A stretch of DNA of 64,000 nucleotides from the NCBI RefSeq assembly GCF_900188255.1, contig NZ_FZNS01000004.1:1-64000 (forward strand), given 5' to 3'. The DNA comes from Hymenobacter mucosus (GTDB taxonomy: Bacteria; Bacteroidota; Bacteroidia; Cytophagales; Hymenobacteraceae). Shown here one piece after another: positions 61,858 through 64,000 of this stretch (position 1 is the stretch's first letter; every line of letters starts with the position of its first letter). The translations under genes and the position numbers were made by a program. Below the pieces are notes generated by a model. The model made no database searches. It was given only the letters and a program-made list of their open reading frames with translations, and had not been told where the DNA came from.

Positions 61858-62616
61858 CTACGGGCGCTCTATACCCTGCTGTTGTAGCTGTTCAGCGTAC
61901 TTATCATAAATCTCCCGCAAGTCTTGGCCGTGCTTGTCGGCGTCTACGCCGATGCTGACGTTGTTGGTGTGGAAGCGGTGAAGGTGGCTGATGTGCGGGC
62001 AAATAACGGGGAGGTGGCCAGCCAGCAAGAAGCGCACGTAAAGGTCAAGGTCCTCAGCCATTTTCAGCTCTTCATCATACCCCCCCACCTCATCAAAAAG
62101 CTGACGGCTGTAGCACACATTGCCTTGGATAAAGTGTTCGGCCCGGAAGATAGCGCGTAGCATATCGGCGGGGGTATCAAACATCCAGGCGTAATAATCT
62201 TCGCTGGGCAGGTAGCGGCGTTCCTCATCTACCCGCAGGAAGTCAGCCACAAACCAGGGCCGGTCGGGGTTCTGCTGGATTTGCGCCGCGTAGTGATAAA
62301 GGGCGCGCTGGAGCAGCACATCGTCGTCGTCGAGAGGTACCAGCCAGCCGTCGGCCGGAGAGTCTTGCCGAATGAGCAGGTTGCGGGCCGGGCCAGGAAG
62401 TAGCTTGGTTTGCTGGGGGCGCACCCGGAGCGGAATACCGGGCTGCTGCGACGCTTCGGCTAGCCACTGGGCGGTATTGTCGGTGGAACCGTTTTCGCAA
62501 ATGAGGTGGTCGAAAGAGAAATCAATGGGGGCCGAAACGGTGGCCCGCACGCTGGCTACGGCCTCAGGCAGAAAGTCGCGGCGGTTGTAGGTCGGGGTGA
62601 TGACGGAGAAATGCAT
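61858..62616 (-). CDS. Family 2 glycosyltransferase
   Basis: 252 residues starting at MHFSVITPTYNRRDFL, the GT-A fold entrance; 14 earlier residues are rejected. ENGSTDNT near 40 and the metal motif PLDDDDVLL near 89 define GT2. Then FIQGNVCYSRQLFDEVGGYDEELKMAEDLDLYVRF near 165-197 with the ED-DLY motif, and HLHRFHTNNVS. A cytosolic or membrane-associated sugar transferase, likely for cell-surface polysaccharide or lipid; the acceptor is unknown. Confidence 0.9.
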   Translation of the reverse strand: MHFSVITPTYNRRDFLPEAVASVRATVSAPIDFSFDHLICENGSTDNTAQWLAEASQQPGIPLRVRPQQTKLLPGPARNLLIRQDSPADGWLVPLDDDDVLLQRALYHYAAQIQQNPDRPWFVADFLRVDEERRYLPSEDYYAWMFDTPADMLRAIFRAEHFIQGNVCYSRQLFDEVGGYDEELKMAEDLDLYVRFLLAGHLPVICPHISHLHRFHTNNVSIGVDADKHGQDLREIYDKYAEQLQQQGIERP

Positions 62617-62719
62617 GCCCTGTATTCCGTCTACGTGCTGAAAAAGTTGCGCCCGCACCGCAATACGCCAACTTTCGGTGCCTGGGCGGCGTTAGGGCGG
62701 TATCGACTCCTTTCCGCAT

Positions 62720-63019
62720 ATGGCCAAGTTTGTTGTGACGCTCCACCTTCCCGAGTCCTTCGACGAAGACTTCATTGCCCTTATCCCTCGTCACCGCGCC
62801 TTTATCAGTCGCCTCATCGAGGAAAACGTCATCGAATCCTACGCAATTAGCGCCGACCGCATCCGCGGATGGGTTACTATGAACGGCCAGAACGCAACCA
62901 ACGTGCGCTCCATCGTTGAGCAGTTTCCGCTTTACCGCTTCCTGCGCAAGGTTGAAATTGACGAGCTGTTTGTCTTTGACAGTATTGCCAGCCGTTTTCC
63001 TCACATCAGCTTGAACTAG
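62720..63019 (+). CDS. Conserved hypothetical protein, muconolactone-isomerase-like fold
   Basis: 99 residues: MAKFVVTLHLPESFDEDFIALIPRHRAFISRL (in part), WVTMNGQNATNVRSIVEQFPLYRFLRKVEIDELFVFDS. The alternation of strand and helix with a terminal strand is like YciI/muconolactone Delta-isomerase-type ferredoxin-like folds, and such short proteins are conserved in Bacteroidota. No active site can be assigned. Divergent from the glycosyltransferase. Confidence 0.65.
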   Translation: MAKFVVTLHLPESFDEDFIALIPRHRAFISRLIEENVIESYAISADRIRGWVTMNGQNATNVRSIVEQFPLYRFLRKVEIDELFVFDSIASRFPHISLN

Positions 63020-63090
63020 CACCACGCAGGCCGCCGTACCGGTGGCTATCTTCCCAGCCAGCAGGTATTTGCTTCGGCCCGGTTTCTGCT

Positions 63091-63978
63091 ATGCTACGTC
63101 CAATTACTCTCCCACGCCTTCTTCTTATGCTGCACTTTCTACGGCTACCGGCTGCCGCGGCGGTAGCCTTGGCGGCAGTGGCCACTGCGCCCAAGCCCAC
63201 TGAAAAGCTCACGACCGACCAGGTAATTTCTCGCCTGAGCGGAGCCATTGAAAATCTTAAGTCGTTGCGCTGCAATGTGCGCGCCCAGGAGCGGATTGCG
63301 GGGTCTTACCAACAGGCTCGTACGACGATGAAGATGTCGTTTAAGCCCTACAAAGTATACCTGCGCAACCAAAAAGGCATTGAGGTGCTGTGGGTGACGG
63401 GCCAAAACAACGGGGATGCGTGGGTGTACCCCAACAGTTTCCCCTACGTTACCCTCAGCCTTGACCCTAAGGGCAGCATCATGCGTAAAAGCCAGCACCA
63501 CAGTGTGTTGGATGCGGGCTACGGCACTATTGCCGAAATGCTGCATGGTTCTGAGCAGCGCCTCGACCACAGTTTCGAAAAGAACTTTCGCTACACCGGC
63601 GACACCATTTTGGCGGGCCGAGCGGCCTACGTGCTGCGTACCGACTACCCTCAGTTTCGGTACGTGACCTACAAAACCACTAAGGCAGAGTCCGTAACGG
63701 CTATTTCCGATAAGTTTGGGTGCGGCGAGTACCGCATCCTGGAGCGTAATGATCTTGCTGCCGGCGCTATCGTGCCGGCGGGCCGTACGCTGCAGGTGCC
63801 CAATGCCTACGGACGGCGCGTTGTGTTGTGCGTAGATCAGAAAATGTTTCTACCCCTGGTTGTGCAAGTGCACGACGATAAAGGGCTGTTCGAGAAATTT
63901 GAGTTTAGCGACGTAGTGCCCAACCAGCCCATTCCCGCCCAGGAGTTCACCAAGGACTTTAAGGGATACAAGTTTTAG
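63091..63978 (+). CDS. DUF1571 domain-containing exported protein
   Basis: 295 residues from 63091; a second ATG at 63127 (MLHFLRLPAAA) is an alternative and either precedes a signal peptide. The DUF1571 signature is present: SLRCNVRAQERIAGSYQQARTTMKMSFKPYKVYLR (in part), GSIMRKSQHHSVLDAGYG, LRTDYPQFRYVTY and a C-terminal DKKGLFEKFEFSD-like segment with the final QEFTKDFKGYKF. Probably a LolA/LolB-like beta-barrel periplasmic protein. Another gene appears to start at 63993 (ATGAAAAA), 15 bp after its stop. Confidence 0.8.
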   Translation: MLRPITLPRLLLMLHFLRLPAAAAVALAAVATAPKPTEKLTTDQVISRLSGAIENLKSLRCNVRAQERIAGSYQQARTTMKMSFKPYKVYLRNQKGIEVLWVTGQNNGDAWVYPNSFPYVTLSLDPKGSIMRKSQHHSVLDAGYGTIAEMLHGSEQRLDHSFEKNFRYTGDTILAGRAAYVLRTDYPQFRYVTYKTTKAESVTAISDKFGCGEYRILERNDLAAGAIVPAGRTLQVPNAYGRRVVLCVDQKMFLPLVVQVHDDKGLFEKFEFSDVVPNQPIPAQEFTKDFKGYKF

Positions 63979-64000
63979 CTTGATACTACCTCATGAAAAA

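Noticed and set aside
63993..64000. Next gene beginning ATGAAAAA
   Set aside because: Only eight bases are in the window, too little to support a call.
1..64000. CRISPR, phage, insertion sequences, rRNA, restriction-modification genes
   Set aside because: No repeats with spacers, no integrase or transposase, no rRNA-like stretch and no R-M motifs were seen.

Overview
The window is chromosomal DNA of a GC-rich member of the Bacteroidota, most likely a Hymenobacter or close relative (Cytophagales). This rests on protein flavour (SusC/RagA-type signature, DUF4159, DUF3127, S46 peptidase, the Pnkp/Hen1 pair), the lack of Shine-Dalgarno sequences, and many start sites preceded by a TAnnTTTG -7 box. 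There is no prophage, insertion sequence, CRISPR array or rRNA. The only RNA genes seen are two identical tRNA-Asp(GTC) copies.

Layout. 0-11 kb is housekeeping: the pckA tail, an S1/P1 nuclease, an SDR, rsmE, a DUF4159 protein, an acyltransferase, a patatin, an MBL hydrolase, accA, the two tRNA-Asp genes, and an ADP-ribosylglycohydrolase coupled to a HAD phosphatase. 11-18 kb holds a 2072-residue alpha-2-macroglobulin-like protein with a TonB-plug segment embedded in it, then two small basic secreted paralogues. 18-34 kb contains a scattered RNA-repair set: two RlaP-type nucleotidyltransferases (one frameshifted), a three-domain Pnkp kinase-phosphatase-ligase and the Hen1 3'-terminal 2'-O-methyltransferase. 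These are interleaved with peptidases, a NIPSNAP protein, an OmpA-family protein and an SRPBCC/methyltransferase pair. 34-38 kb has a secreted protein, a Nudix hydrolase, a DEAD-box helicase and small conserved proteins.

38.6-40.5 kb is an AT-rich, gene-poor stretch around an XRE-type regulator. It carries repeated TACA-N2-TGTA palindromes and a perfect 22-bp inverted repeat, one palindrome lying on the regulator's own -7 box. 40.5-49.5 kb has an L,D-transpeptidase, an M1 aminopeptidase, a convergent cyanophycinase and isoaspartyl peptidase (a cyanophycin-degradation pair), a DUF3127 protein with an SSB-like acidic tip, an SDR and an AlbA_2 protein.

49.5-56.5 kb is the strongest candidate for an undescribed pathway. 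Two esterases, an ATP-grasp ligase, a GCS2/YbdK carboxylate-amine ligase, a class I glutamine amidotransferase and a second, divergent ATP-grasp-like protein lie close together, the last five on one strand. They look like a small-molecule amide/peptide biosynthetic cluster of unknown product. 56.7-64 kb returns to general functions: a DUF1232 protein, a DPP11-like S46 peptidase, an amidohydrolase, a GT2 glycosyltransferase, a small conserved protein and a DUF1571 protein.

Many genes end in strong hairpins, and several intergenic inverted repeats may belong to a dispersed repeat family. Start codons were chosen from family N-termini, signal peptides and promoter position; about 20 are internal to the longest possible reading frame.
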